From: Heterohyrax brucei
Taxonomy: Eukaryota > Chordata > Mammalia > Hyracoidea > Procaviidae
Reading direction: 5' to 3'
Length of the DNA: 64,000 nt
NCBI GenBank assembly: GCA_028571685.1
Contig: CM053141.1
Coordinates: 137,420,833-137,484,832, forward strand
The notes below the pieces were generated by a model, which was not told the origin of the DNA, searched no databases, and worked only from the letters and a program-made list of their open reading frames with translations. Numbering within the stretch: the stretch's first letter is position 1; each line of letters opens with the position of its first letter. Position numbers and translations under genes: made by a program. Positions 12,240 to 23,299 of the stretch are shown here, piece after piece.

Positions 12240-12410
12240 AAAAAAATAACCAAACCTACTGTCATAGAGTTGGGTCTGACTCATAGCGACCGTAGAGGTC
12301 AGGGTAGAACTGCCCCGTAGAGTTTTCAAGGAGCGCCTGGAGGATTTGAACTGCTGACCTTTCGCTTAGCAGACATAGCACTTACCCCACTGCCCTACCA
12401 GAGTTTCCCA
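12240..12410 (-). mobile_element. AfroSINE
   Basis: Minus strand: ctgactcatagcgaccgtag, tgaactgctgacctttcgct and agcagacatagcac mark tail, B-box region and head. Full length and less diverged than most copies here. Confidence 0.9.
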
Positions 12411-13211
12411 CCTATTTTGGTAGTTAGATTATATTTCTATAGAAATTTTAATTTTGTCACAGCTTTTGGCCCCATTACTTTATCCTACTATCAATATGGT
12501 AAGGGAGGAAGGGAAAGTTCCATGCTTCCTACCTCAGTGCATTCTGCTTGGTAAACCAGAGCTGACAGATTGAGTTCTCCGAAGTCACACAACTATAGAG
12601 CCAGAGGAAGAATGCAAGCCTTTTAACCTTAACACTGTTTTTTACCCCCAACTGGATAATATATAATTAGCTAGGATTTGATTCCTTAAAGATAATATGT
12701 GAGTAGTCCACAGAGCAAAGCCAAAAAGACTTACCCTTTCACCTTGCTCTTTCTTTTCCCCCTCTGCCAGTCTAAGCTTTAAAGGCCATTCTTGCAGTCA
12801 AAACTAAAACGAATAGTTCCTGTGCTCTCTTACTTCCGACTTGTCAGCTATTATCAGATACACAAATCACTCAAACGATGTCTTTTCCAGGAAATTCCTT
12901 CCTTGTCACAATTTTCAATGTCCGATTTCTCTAACAGACTCGTCGAGACCATCAGATCAATGTGAATGTGCTCTGGGTTAAGCACCAGTTATTGTCTTTA
13001 CTTGTTCCCCTCTGCTTTTCCCGAGGCCACCAAATACCTCTCCAGAAAGAAAAAAGAACCGTCCTCATTTTGTCAGTTAGGGATTGGTATGAAAAGGTTT
13101 AGTCCTTCAAGCAGCCATGATCATTTTCCTCAATTCCATTTTTCTAAAATCTACATTTCTTCACAGCGACTTATTGAGATGATCAGTGTGTCCTATATTA
13201 AATGCACTTCT
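12411..13211. other. Unassigned intergenic sequence
   Basis: No gene recognised. A possible MIR trace (gaagtcacacaactatagag) lies near 12580-12605. The 85-codon frame at 12966-13223 has no motif. Confidence 0.4.
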
Positions 13212-13517
13212 TGGAAGAAGTAGAACCAGAATGTTCCTTAGAAGCAAGGACGGTGAGACTTCATATCACGTACTTTGGACATATTATTATCCGCAGAGAG
13301 CAATCCCTAGAGACGGACATCATGCTTGGTAAAGAGGGTCAGTGAGAAAGAGGAAGACCTTCAACAAGATAAATCGACATAGCGCTGCCACAGTGAGCTT
13401 AAACATGGCAATGGCTGTGAAGTGGCTCAGGACAGGTCGTGCTTCATTCTGTTGTCCACAAGGGTCACTATCAGTCAGAATGGACTCCATGGTATCTAAC
13501 AATAGCAACACACTGAA
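13212..13517 (+). mobile_element. RTE-type LINE, 3' end
   Basis: Plus-strand 5'-truncated RTE: agaatgttccttagaagcaa, tactttggacatattatta, gacggacatcatgcttggta, then the terminal tail with cattctgttgtccac and a CAA-rich end. It carries the last ~70 codons of the ORF in broken form plus the short 3' end, and abuts a SINE variant with the same tail. Confidence 0.87.
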
Positions 13518-13740
13518 TATATGGTGTTTCTTGGTAGCACGAAGGGTTAAGATCCAGACAACTAGCCAAAAGGTTGGTGGCTGGAATCCACCCAGAAGCA
13601 CCGCAGGAGACAGGCCTGGTGATGGGCTTCAGAAAAGTCACCGCCTTGAAAACTCTCTGGAGGAGTTCTACTGTGCACACATGGGGACGCTATGAGTTAG
13701 AACTGACTCCATGTCAACCACAATAGCAATACTAAATGTC
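13518..13740 (+). mobile_element. AfroSINE, long-middle variant
   Basis: The head (aagggttaagatccagacaa) and RTE-like tail (ctatgagttagaactgactc) flank an extra middle block, caggcctggtgatgggcttc to gaaaagtcaccgccttgaaa, that the common ~160-bp form lacks. The same block is at 39876-40049 and 17870-18004, so it is a real subfamily. Confidence 0.82.
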
Positions 13741-14687
13741 GCACAATTCAGTACACCCAGGATTAAATTGGATATGAATACTTACTTTTGGGTGGAGTTT
13801 GACCTGAATTTTGTCTTTTTAAATTCAGAAATTCATTTTGGTTTGTAGATTGGAATATAACCTATCTTAATGGCCTTTTAAAAATGATTATTTTGTAGTT
13901 TTCCTAGAAATGTGGACAATGACTATTCAGAAACAGATTTTTTTTCCCAAAGTAAATTTCATGGTTTACAAGAGCAATAGCATTTTTGAACTGTGTAGCT
14001 AATGAACTAGAGACAAGTCAAAGAAAATAATTGTTCATACAAATAGTACAGTTAAAAAAATGTAGACATATAACTACTCTTGGAATATCTGATTTTAGGT
14101 GACCAGTTTATGTAACTGAAGAAAATAAAAAGAAGACAGTGTACTAAGACATTTTTGTCTGTTCTCTTTCTATCTCTTTAGTTTGGGTTTCCTTGCCTCA
14201 TGATTAATTCTCCATCTGCACTGATATTAAGGAAATAGATTATTGACATGGTATTAAACAGCTGCTAGGCCCCATGTCTTTATATCTGTTGCACCAGTTT
14301 TGATATCTGTAATTCTGGTTAATGCTTTCTAAAATACAGACACTTTGTGGTGCAATGACATTTTAACTGCCAGTGATTCAAGCCCCAGAGCTAGCATAGG
14401 TCTTGGACTGCTCTCACTATTAGCTGCCATCTGACACTTCCCCGCTGAGCAACCTTAGACAAATCCTGACTTCCTGACCTACATAAACTTTGAAGACTGC
14501 TTTCTCCATAATCAGAAGTGGTAAACAGAAGTGGTCAACTCAAATAGACAAGTGCAATTTCTCTTACATTACTTGTTACACACTAAAGTTATTTCTCGAT
14601 TGATGTGCCTTTGCCTGCTAAAGATACACACACAGTATATAGACAATTAATAGCCAAAATATTGTTGACTTGAATTTACCCAGTGGT
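13741..14687. other. Mostly unassigned; possible MIR trace
   Basis: No gene recognised. At 14430-14530 a MIR-like core (ctgagcaaccttagacaaat) may be present, at low confidence. Confidence 0.35.
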
Positions 14688-14800
14688 GCCAAAGAAAGGT
14701 CCGGCAATCTACTTCTGTAAGGATACAGCTCATGAAAACTCTATGGAACAGTTCTACTTTATAAAACAAATGGGATCAACATGACAGACATGGGTTTGTT
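14688..14800 (+). mobile_element. AfroSINE, head-less fragment
   Basis: The middle block of the long variant (aaaggtccggcaatctactt) is followed by ctctatggaacagttctact and a diverged tail ending in a T-rich run. The tRNA head is missing. Confidence 0.65.
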
Positions 14801-14811
14801 TTGTTTTTTCT

Positions 14812-14940
14812 TTCTACTAGGATGCAAGTTCCATGAAAGCTTATCCATCTTGTTTGCCTCATTATCCCCTGCATCTAAAAACTTGTCTGGCACAGTGTAT
14901 GCTTATGAATATTTATTGGATGAGAGCAAGAATGAATGAG
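14812..14940 (+). mobile_element. LINE-2 (L2) 3' end
   Basis: Typical L2 tail order: 'aggatgcaagttccatgaaa', 'ttatcccctgcatctaaaaa', 'ctggcacagtgtatgctta', 'aatatttattggatgagag', 'aatgaatga'. Ancient and non-coding. Confidence 0.8.
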
Positions 14941-16247
14941 AAGCAGCACAAAGAGCACATTTCTGAACATTCTCAGTGAACACAGAAGAACACAGAAGAA
15001 TCAAAACAGGTAAATGTGATTATGTTTTAGGTGAGCTATCATGACTATTTATCAATTCTCTTTGACAACAGCTTATTAATGATTCTAATTTTTCCCAACA
15101 TTTTAAATCATTTTTTAAAAATTTCTCTCACTTTTGTCTAGTCTCTATATTTTTGTTGGTCATAAACAGTTGTTATGTTTCATTTTTTATCTTCGATTAT
15201 ATAAAATAAATTCATTTCAAATCTTAATCTGATTCCTCTTAATCAGTAACTTTACAGGAGTATATTTATGCCTCCATTGCGTTCCTCTTCTCAGCATTAC
15301 ACAACTTAATAATTTTGGCATTTTCATTTGCAGACTCTTTTTTGCTGTTCTGTTATTTTGATTTTTACTGCTGTGCTTCAGGTGATTTTTTTTAATTCCT
15401 TTTAAATTTATTGGGACTTTTATGTCCTAGCACTTGATCTACAGAATGTTTTATATGCACTTTTGTTTATCCCACCGCTGTTGAGGTGGCATATTCTATA
15501 GATGTCAGTTAAGTTATTTCACAGTGTTTTCAAACCTTCTACATCCTTGATGATTTTCTACATCCTTGTTCTTTCCATTAGTGAGAATGGATATTGAAAT
15601 CTTCAACAGTTTTTGGTCAAAAATCTTTCTCCTTTCAGTCTGTCACTTTGTTTTTCATGTACTGAGTTCTCTGTTATTAGATGTCTATACATTTATAATT
15701 GGTGTATCTTGCTGATATATTGACCTTTTTACTACTGTGAAATTACTTTGTTTCAAGTTATATTTCTTGTCTCAAAGCCTATTTTTTTAATTTTAATATA
15801 GCTAATCCAGCTTATTTGTTGTTTGCATTGTATATTTTTTCCATCCTTCTACTTTCAACTGACTTGAATCTAACATGTTAACCTACATATACACAACAAA
15901 ATACACGCCAATTCAACAATTTCTGAATGTATAATTCAGTGGCATTGATACATGCTTCATTCTAGGTAACCATTCTCACTATCCTTTTCCAAATCATTTC
16001 ACCACTACTAACTCAAGACCCTCTGAACAAAATTTCCCCCTTTTTCTTACCTTGCCACATCTGGTAACCACTAATTATTTTTAGTCTCTATAAAATTATT
16101 TATTTTATACAAGTGATATCGTATAATAGCCTGTGTTTTTCCTGATTTATCTCATGTAGCATAATGATTTCAAGATTCATTCATGTTATGCTGTGCATCA
16201 GGACTTCATTTTTCTTTATGGCTGACTAATACTTCATTATATGTATA

Positions 16248-16802
16248 TGAGCTCTGACAATTAAGTCTGAGAACTTGATTGTTCCAAGTGCTACATACTG
16301 AATACCACTACGATCACCTTCAAAGTGCTCTGCTTCAGAAGCTATGCATCAGTGCCAGGACATAGTCCAACCTTCAGAGCAATTTTGGAACCCTTTCTGG
16401 AATGATCATTGCTGACGGTGGCACAGTGGGAAGTTGGCAAACATAACTGTATAGTTGTCTGTGAGGGAGTTTTCAGCCAGTAGACAAATAACTGTATTGG
16501 AACACTCTCCCTACTCACCTGATTTGGCCCTCAATGACTTTTTTCTTTACCCAAAGATAAAGGAAATATTGAAAGGAAAACATTTTTATGACATTAAAGA
16601 CATCAAGGGTTATAATAGAATGACAATTCTGATGGCCATTCCAGAAAGAGTTCCAAAATTGCTTTGAAGGGTGGACTAGGTCCTGGCACTGATGTATAGT
16701 TTCCCAATGGCAGTACTTTAAAGGTGACCATAGTGGTACTCAGCAATGAGGTATGTAGTACGTTTTTTAGGATGAGTCCACAAACTTAACTGTCAGTCCT
16801 CA
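16248..16802 (+). mobile_element. Non-autonomous mariner derivative, copy 1
   Basis: Inserted in the LINE-1 at a TA that is duplicated on both sides (16246-16247 and 16803-16804). Ends ctgacaattaagtc and the complementary aacttaactgtcag form inverted termini. The inverted similarity extends about 150-170 bp inward on each side. A frame at 16455-16667 keeps the C-terminus of a mariner transposase, with YSPDLALNDFFLYPKIKEIL containing the SPDLA..D motif of the last catalytic aspartate. Copies 2 and 3 share the architecture. Confidence 0.85.
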
Positions 16803-17175
16803 TATTTCACTTTTGTTTATCTATTCATCTCGATGAATATTTCAGTTGTTTCCACATTTTGGCTATTATGGAAAGTGCTACAATGAATACTGGTGTGCTT
16901 CACTTCTTCAGGATTCATACCTAGGATTGGGGTTGCTGGGTCATATAAGTTTTATGTTCAACCTTTCGAGGAATGACCAAAATATTTTCCATAATGGCTA
17001 TACCATTTTACATTCCCACCAGCAATGGATGAGGGTTCCAGTTTCTCTACAACCTCTGTAACACTTACTGTTTTTTGTGGGTTTCTTTTTTTGTTTCCCC
17101 AGTCACTGTCATTTTGACAGAGTTGAGATGCTATATTGCTGTGATTTAGATTTGCACCTTCCTAGCAGGTAATGG

Positions 17176-17325
17176 GAGACTTGACGGTATAGCAGCTATA
17201 AGAGTTCAGCTGCTAACCAAAAGGTTGGCAGTTTGACTCCACCAGCCACTGTCTGAAAATCCTAAGAGGCAGTTCTACTCTGTCCTACAGGATTGCTGTA
17301 AGTCAGAATCAATTTTTCTTTTTCA
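17176..17325 (+). mobile_element. AfroSINE
   Basis: Plus strand, inside the LINE-1: agctgctaaccaaaaggttg, gaggcagttctactctgtcc and ctgtaagtcagaatcaattt. Confidence 0.85.
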
Positions 17326-17487
17326 CTGGTTAATGACTTCAAGCGCTTACTGGCTATTTGCTAGCCCCTTCAGTGAATTATATGTTCAAGCTTTTTGCCT
17401 ATTGTTTGACCGGATTGGCTTTTTTTGTTTTTAAGTTGTAGAAGTTTTATACGTATTCTGAATATTAGGCCCGTATTTGATATAAAA

Positions 17488-17684
17488 CACATAGCCGTTG
17501 TGTCAATTCCAACTCATAATAACCGTGCAGGACAGAGTAGAACTGCTCAGTTGGTCTTGTAAGGTAATCTTTACAGAAGCAAACGGCTGTACCCTTCTTC
17601 CATGGAGAAGCCAGTGTGTTCAAACAACCAACCTTTCAACTCACAGCTAGGTGCACTAACCACTGTATCACCAGCACTCCGTAT
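17488..17684 (-). mobile_element. AfroSINE, long variant
   Basis: Minus-strand copy about 197 bp long. It has an insert (gtaatctttacagaagcaaa) of the second long subtype, also seen at 23576, 45126 and 56273. Head complement aaccactgtatcaccagcac. Confidence 0.85.
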
Positions 17685-17869
17685 CTGATGTAAGGTTCCC
17701 AGAGTTGTTCTCCCTATCTGTAGGCTGTCTTTTCATTTTGTTAATAAAGTCCTCTAATGTACAGAAGCATTTAATTTTTATGAAGTCCCCTTTATTTTGT
17801 CTTTTGATGCTCATTAATCTTCATGTTTTACATTTAAACACTGATACGGCCCATGTAATCATGGCAAAA

Positions 17870-18552
17870 ATTGTTAAGCATTTAACTGCTAACAGAAATG
17901 TCTGTTCTCAGTTCTGCTACAGACGTACCTCAGAAGAAAGGGCTTGTAATCAACTCTGGAAAAGTCAGTCACTGAAATATAGTTTTAATTTGGAACACAT
18001 TTTTTTTTTAATTTTAATTTTAATTTTAATTTTTATTTAACATGACTGAGTGAAAATGTACATTCACGTATAAATTTACATGCCCACCTATATGCAGCTT
18101 CCACTGCTCTCTCTGTCCGGTGATTGCACACTATTCCTCTCTGCTCCATACATGTCTCATCCACTCAACAGCCTCCTTTCTCCTCTTCTCCATCCACTCC
18201 CCTTCCTCCAGCCAGAGGTCAGCAAGATGATATCCTATAGATGCATAGAACCATAAAGTGCTTCCAATATATGGTCACTCTGCATTGCCAAGTCCAATCC
18301 ATTCCTACCCAAACAGTGGACCTTTGTTATAATTTATGGGAAAGGGCAGCATCAGGGCCGGGGACCATGCTCTCAGAGGAACCCCAAAACCGCTGGACCA
18401 TCAACTGACGCCTTTTAGTGGAGATCTCATGATGCACCCCTTTTTATTCTTGTGTTGCCAGTGAGACTCTTCTCTGTGGAACACATTTTTACTCTGACAC
18501 TCATGGGGTAACCATGAGTTAGAACTGACTCAGCAACTAGTTTTTTTTTGTT
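17870..18552 (+). mobile_element. AfroSINE long variant split by a retroposed insert
   Basis: Left part 17870-18004 has gcatttaactgctaacagaa and gaagaaagggcttgtaatca; right part 18491-18552 has actctgacactcatgggg, gagttagaactgactcagc and a T-run. The parts are separated by a 472-bp insert bounded by tggaacacattttt on both sides, so this SINE is the older element. Confidence 0.78.
18005..18476 (-). mobile_element. Retroposed LINE-1-like 3' UTR with a (TTTTAA)n tail
   Basis: The 14-bp target duplication tggaacacattttt is exact at 17991-18004 and 18477-18490. The left end is a T-rich run with repeated ttttaa, the complement of an A-rich tail, and an AATAAA signal complement (tttattt) lies just inside, so the copy came from a polyadenylated minus-strand transcript. 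Its body resembles the LINE-1 3' UTR (minus-strand gttcctctgagagcatggtc). A processed 3' UTR of a host gene remains possible. Confidence 0.7.
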
Positions 18553-18627
18553 AGTTTTCTTTTTGTTTTATTGATATCATTGGGTTGATGTTCATCATTT
18601 TGTTTTCATTGTCTTATGTATTTTTGG

Positions 18628-18786
18628 TTTCCTATCATTGCTGTCGAGTCAATTCTGACTCACAGCAACCCTACAAGACGGAAGAGAATGACCCCATAGA
18701 GTTGCAAAGGAGCACGTGGTGGATTCAAACCATCAACCTTGTGGTTAGCAGATGTAGCTTTTAATCAGTATACCACCAGAGTCTCC
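18628..18786 (-). mobile_element. AfroSINE
   Basis: Minus strand: gctgtcgagtcaattctgac, gaccccatagagttgcaaag, gtggttagcagatgtagc. Well preserved. Confidence 0.9.
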
Positions 18787-19174
18787 TTATGTATCTTGGT
18801 TCATCCTTTATTGCCTTCTTTCCAAAAAACAGCTATTTTTTAGTCTACCATTTCAATTCCCTCCTTTTTCCACTACATATTTTTAGTTATTTTCTTACTC
18901 TCTGCATAATGGGGATTACAATGTGCACCTTAAGTTATCACAATTTACTTCAAATTAATAATAAATTAAGTCCAGAAAAATACATACTTTTCTTTAATGT
19001 AGCTGCACTACCTCTCCCATTTTTTGCAAATGTTGTTATACATATTTTCTCTTCATATGTTATATGCCCAACAATATAATGCTTTATGTGATTGTCTTTT
19101 AAACGAGGTTAGAAGAAAAGAGAAAACATATGTATACGTATATATGTATATTCTTTGATATTTACCTGCATAAA
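18787..19174. other. Unassigned AT-rich sequence
   Basis: A 96-codon plus-strand frame (18789-19079) rich in F, L, I and S has no domain or good start context. It is treated as an AT-composition artefact, possibly antisense to an old LINE. Confidence 0.4.
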
Positions 19175-19562
19175 TACCTCCATCGCCCATGTGTCAGTTT
19201 GCCGCATCATGGTGCGTTACATGTTGCTGTGATGCTGGGAGCTTTGCCACCCATATTTCAGTCGGATCACCCATGGTGAGCAGGTTTCAGACACCTTCCA
19301 GACTAAGACAGACTAGAAAAAAAGATCTACTGGTCTGCTGTTGAAAGTAGCCAATAAAAACCATCTGGATAGAAATAGAATACTGTCCAATGTATAATGC
19401 TAATGGGTGAGCCCCTCCAGTTGGAAGGAACCCTAAATACAATGGGGGAAGAGCGGCCTCCTCAGAGCTGAGCTGATCTTAATGTCATGGCTAGAATAAA
19501 GCCTGCTGGACTTTCATCGGCTGTTGTGACATGACTCAAAATGAAAAATAAAAACTCAAAAT

Positions 19563-20845
19563 ACCCATAAATAATTAGAACTTGGAATACAAGTAGTGGG
19601 AATCAAAGAAAACTGGAACTTTTAAAAAGATGTAACAGAACACATGAAGATTAATATTATAGACATTAGTAAGCTGTAATGGATTGGTATTGACCATTTT
19701 GAGTCCCAAAATCCTACAGTCTACTGTTCCAGGAAAAATAAATTTAAAAGGAATGGTGTGGCATTCAGCATCACATAGAACATTTAAAGATTTATCCTGA
19801 AGTATGAAACTGTCATTGATGGATGAATATCCATATGCTTACAGGGAAGATCAGTTAATGTGACTATATTATTCAAATTCATACATCGAACACAAATGCT
19901 AAAGGTGAAGAAATTAAAGATTTTTACACATTGATACAGTATGAGATTGATCAAATGTGCAATATAGGTGTGTTTCTAATTATTGGTTATTGGAATGCAA
20001 AAATTAGAAACAAAAAAGAAAGATTAGTAGTTGGAAAATATGGCCTCAGTGACAGAAATGACACCAGAGATTGCATTATAGAATTCTGCACACCAGAGAC
20101 TGATTCATAACATATACCTTTTGTCAACAACACACCCGATTAACTATATATGTGAACCTTCCCAGGTGGTTTACACAGGAATCCAGTTGACTACAGCTTT
20201 GGCAAGAGACAATGGAGAAGCTCAATCTCATCAGTCTGGATGAAGCCAAGTGTTAACTACGGAACTGCTCGTGTCCAAATTGAAGCTGAAGAAAATCAAA
20301 GTAAGTCCAAGAGAGAGAGAAAATATGATCTTAAGCACATTCTTCCCAAATTTAGAGACTGTTTCAAGAAAAGATCTGATGCACTGAACACTAATGACTA
20401 AAACCAGAGAGATATGGGATGATATCATGGACCGTCCACAAAAAAAAGTAAAAGGTTATTTAAAAGATAGAAAGAAAAGCCACAAATGGTTGTCAGAAGA
20501 CACTCTTAAATTTCTGCTTCAGAGCAGAGTAACTAAAGCAAACAGAAGAAATAATGAAGTAGAAGTGTCAAGCAGAAGATGTCACAGGGCAGCTCAGGGA
20601 GACAAGGTAACCTGTTATAATGAAATGTGCAAGGACCTAAAGTTAGAAGACCCAAAAGGAAGAACACACTACGTATTACTCACACGGAAAGAACTCAAGG
20701 CTCAAGCTGTAACATTCAAGGACTCCATGAGCAAGTAATGGGATGACAAAGAAAGCATCAAAACTAGACAGAAGGAATACACAGAGTCACTGTACCAGAA
20801 AGAATTGGCCTAAGTTCAACTGTTTCAGGAGGTAGCACACTCATA
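19563..20845 (+). pseudogene. RTE ORF remnant: apurinic-type endonuclease and linker
   Basis: In several frames with stops, the translation follows the RTE endonuclease: a GTWN-like start near 19578, then (positions ~19977-20000) a block equivalent to IITGDWNAKVGN (here ttattggttattggaatgca), then DYSFGKRQWRSSI-like text near 20190. The open stretch 20394-20738 covers the basic linker before the RT domain (IWDDIMDRPQKKVKGYLKDR). Without the RT core it could not have retrotransposed after the deletion. Confidence 0.75.
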
Positions 20846-21263
20846 AACAATAACATGACAAATGTAGAAAATAATTGAAGTTGTCACTGATTTCATTCTT
20901 CTTCAATCAACAAGCAGTGTGCAAGGAAGTAGCCGTCAGGAAGTCGAAGAGTGTATTGTACTGGACAAACCTGTCGCAAAAGATCTCTTTAAAATCTTAG
21001 AAAGTAAAGATGTTACTTTGATGATTAAAGTGTGCCTGATCTAAACCATGGTATTTTCAGTCACCTTATACACTTGTAAAACCGGGACAATGCAAAAGGA
21101 AGATCAAAGAAGACTTGGTACATTTTAATTAGGGTGTTGGTGAAGAAAATTGAATGTACCATGGCCTCCCAGAAGAAGGAACAAATCAGTCTTGCAGGAA
21201 GTACAGCCAAAATGCTCCTTAGAAGTGAGGATGATGAGATTTCATCTCACTTACTTTGGACAC

Positions 21264-21686
21264 TGTTTTAGTCAGGTAGTACTGCCTTAACAGAGATACC
21301 ACAAGCTGATAACTTTAAAATGAGAAATTTTATTTTGTCACAGTCCAGGAGGCTAAAAGTTCAAATTCAGGATGTCAGCTTCAGAAGAAGGCTTTCTCTG
21401 CTGGCACTGGAGGAAGGCACTTTTGTTGCACCACTCTTTGGTCAGGGATCATCTTGGCACAGGATTCTGAGGTCTAAAGGACATGCTCTACTCCCAGCAC
21501 CGCTTTCTTAATTTATAAGGTACCTAAACCTCTCTCCTATCTTCTTTCCTTTACGTCTCAGGGGACTGCCTCAAGGCACAAAATAGTCTTACACTTTGAA
21601 TCTGCTCCATCTACTCAACGGCTGCCCATCCACCCTCATTAAACAGCTACACAGAATTTGGGGGGAACACAATTCAATCCATGACA
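21264..21686 (-). mobile_element. Solo LTR, ERVL-MaLR (MLT1-like)
   Basis: Minus-strand LTR with terminal TG...CA (tgttttagtcag ... atccatgaca) inside the RTE. Pentamers gacac (21259-21263) and gacaa (21687-21691) flank it, a 5-bp duplication with one change; removing the LTR restores the RTE reading tactttggaca + gtcatcaggaggg. It is therefore younger than the RTE copy. Confidence 0.83.
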
Positions 21687-21943
21687 GACAAGTCATCAGG
21701 AGGGACCAATCACTGGAAAAAACATCATGCTTGGTAAAGCAGTGGGTCAGTGTAAAACAGGGAGGCCCTCACTGAGATGGACTGACACAGTAACTGCAAT
21801 AACGGACTGAAACATAGCAACAACTGTAAAGCTGGTTCAGGATCAGGCAGTGTTTTGTTCTGTTGTACATATGGTTGCTATGAGCTGGAGCTGACCTGAG
21901 GGCACTTAACAAGATGAATATTTTATACTTGCCTATATTTTCC

Positions 21944-22100
21944 TGGAAACCCTGACTGCCTGGTTCTTATGTGCTATGGCTGCTAACCAAAAGGTTTGCA
22001 GTTCAAATCTGCCAGGTGCTCCTCGGAAACTATGGAGCAGTTCTGCTCTGTCACTATGAGTTGACGGCATTGGAATTGTGTTTTGTTTTGTTTTAGTTTT
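21944..22100 (+). mobile_element. AfroSINE
   Basis: ggaaaccctgactgcctgg, gctgctaaccaaaaggtttg, gcagttctgctctgtcacta and a G/T-rich 3' run (gttttgttttgttttag). It starts 24 bases after the RTE end. Confidence 0.88.
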
Positions 22101-22249
22101 TGGCTTTTGGTTACACTTTTACTAGTGCCCTTTATTTCTTAATGTGAATTAATGTTACTGTCTGGTATCATTTCCTTTCAACCTAAAGAACTTCTTTTAG
22201 TATTGCTTGTAAAGTAGGTATGCTAGGAACAAATTCTGCCTTTATTTCA

Positions 22250-22990
22250 CTTCGTTTTTCAAGTTAAACTTCTTTTTATTTTGAAATAATTATGAATTCA
22301 CATGCAGAATAAGACAGAGATGATGTGTAGCCTTTGTCCACATTCCCCTCAACAATAGCAGTTTATAAATCTACAGCACAATGCAGTCAAGATAAAGAAC
22401 ATTTCCGTCACCACAGACTCCCTCCTGTTGCTTCTGTCATTCTCACTGCCTTCTGACACTTATGCCCTCCTTAACCCCTGCCAACTGTTACTCTGCTCCC
22501 TCTTCTATAATTTTATCATTTCAAAAGTGTTATATAAATGGAATAATACAGTATGCACATTTTGGGGGTTAGGTTTTTTCATTCCACACAGTGTCCTTAA
22601 GATCTTTCCAAGTTGTTCCTTGTATCAATAATTTGTTCCTGAGTTGTATTTTTTCTAAGTTGTATGTCATGGTATGAATGTAGCACGTAGTACTGTTCAA
22701 CTATACATTCATTAAAGGACATCTTGGGTGTTTACAGTTTTTTGACTATTATAAACACAGCATCTACGAGCAGTTGTGTGTAGCTTTTTGTGTGAACATA
22801 ATAGATCTTTCTCTTGATAAATGCCCAGGAGTGCAAATGCTGGGTTGTATGGTAGTTTCCTGTTTGAGAAACTGCTCAATTGTTTCCCAGAGTGGCCATT
22901 ACCATTTTATGTTTCCAGTTTCTCTGTATGATTGTCAACATTTGGTGCTATCACTGTTTTTTAACTATAGTGATAGATGCTAGTCAGCCC
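22250..22990 (-). mobile_element. Old LINE-1 3' fragment
   Basis: Antisense old LINE-1 text: 'gaataatacagtatgcacat', 'ttgactattataaacacagc', 'gggttgtatggtagtttcct'. Frames at 22428-22631 and 22774-22983 are antisense shadows of it. Confidence 0.68.
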
Positions 22991-23034
22991 CCCAAATTAA
23001 ATAGGTCAATTACTTAAATTTATCTATCTTCTAG

Positions 23035-23112
23035 CATTTATTTATCATCTATCTATCTGGTTATCATCTGTATACCTATCTATCTACCTACCTGTCTTTC
23101 TACCTGTATGTA
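23035..23112. repeat. Degenerate (TATC)n microsatellite
   Basis: Imperfect tetranucleotide run: atcatctatctatctggtta ... tatctatctacctacctgtc. Confidence 0.85.
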
Positions 23113-23299
23113 AATGTAAGGAGAAGTAGAATTTTTACTATGTTGAGTTTTCTAATTCATGAACACATTTATTTATATCCTCTCGATGGCACTTGGCTGG
23201 CATATTATTTAGACCTTTTCTGATTTCTTTCATTAGTATTTTTCAGTTTTCAGCATACAAGTCCTGTTCATGTTTTGTTAGATTTACATCATGTGTTAT

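Larger units (their letters stand above)
15100..17830 (-). mobile_element. Old LINE-1, minus strand, with three nested insertions
   Basis: Antisense LINE-1 motifs run through the interval: 'aatatagctaatccagctta', 'tacttcattatatgtatatg', 'tttccacattttggctatta', 'ggttgctgggtcatataag', 'acattcccaccagcaatgg', and ggctgtcttttcattttgtt after the last insertion. Mariner copy 16248-16802 and AfroSINEs 17176-17325 and 17488-17684 interrupt it. No coding frame survives. The left limit and the 15100-15880 part are less certain. Confidence 0.72.
19175..21920 (+). mobile_element. RTE-type LINE with intact 5' end, RT core deleted
   Basis: Begins with the RTE 5' region (gtgtcagtttgccgcatcat), runs through the endonuclease and linker, then jumps near 20845-20860 from gttcaactgtttcaggaggt to attgaagttgtcactgattt, which belongs after the reverse-transcriptase domain. 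About 1.2 kb of RT sequence is missing relative to the family as I know it. The C-terminus follows, is interrupted by an LTR at 21264-21686, and the element ends ctgttgtacatatggttgc...gggcacttaaca. Confidence 0.85.

Noticed and set aside
13342-13695. 117-codon plus-strand frame
   Set aside because: It spans the join of an RTE 3' end and an adjacent SINE, so it is a chance fusion of two repeats.
18789-19079. 96-codon hydrophobic frame as a membrane protein
   Set aside because: AT-rich composition alone yields F, I, L and Y codons; there is no start context, conservation clue or partner gene.
23035-23112. CRISPR-like short repeats
   Set aside because: They are a contiguous degenerate tetranucleotide microsatellite with no spacers, in a mammalian genome.
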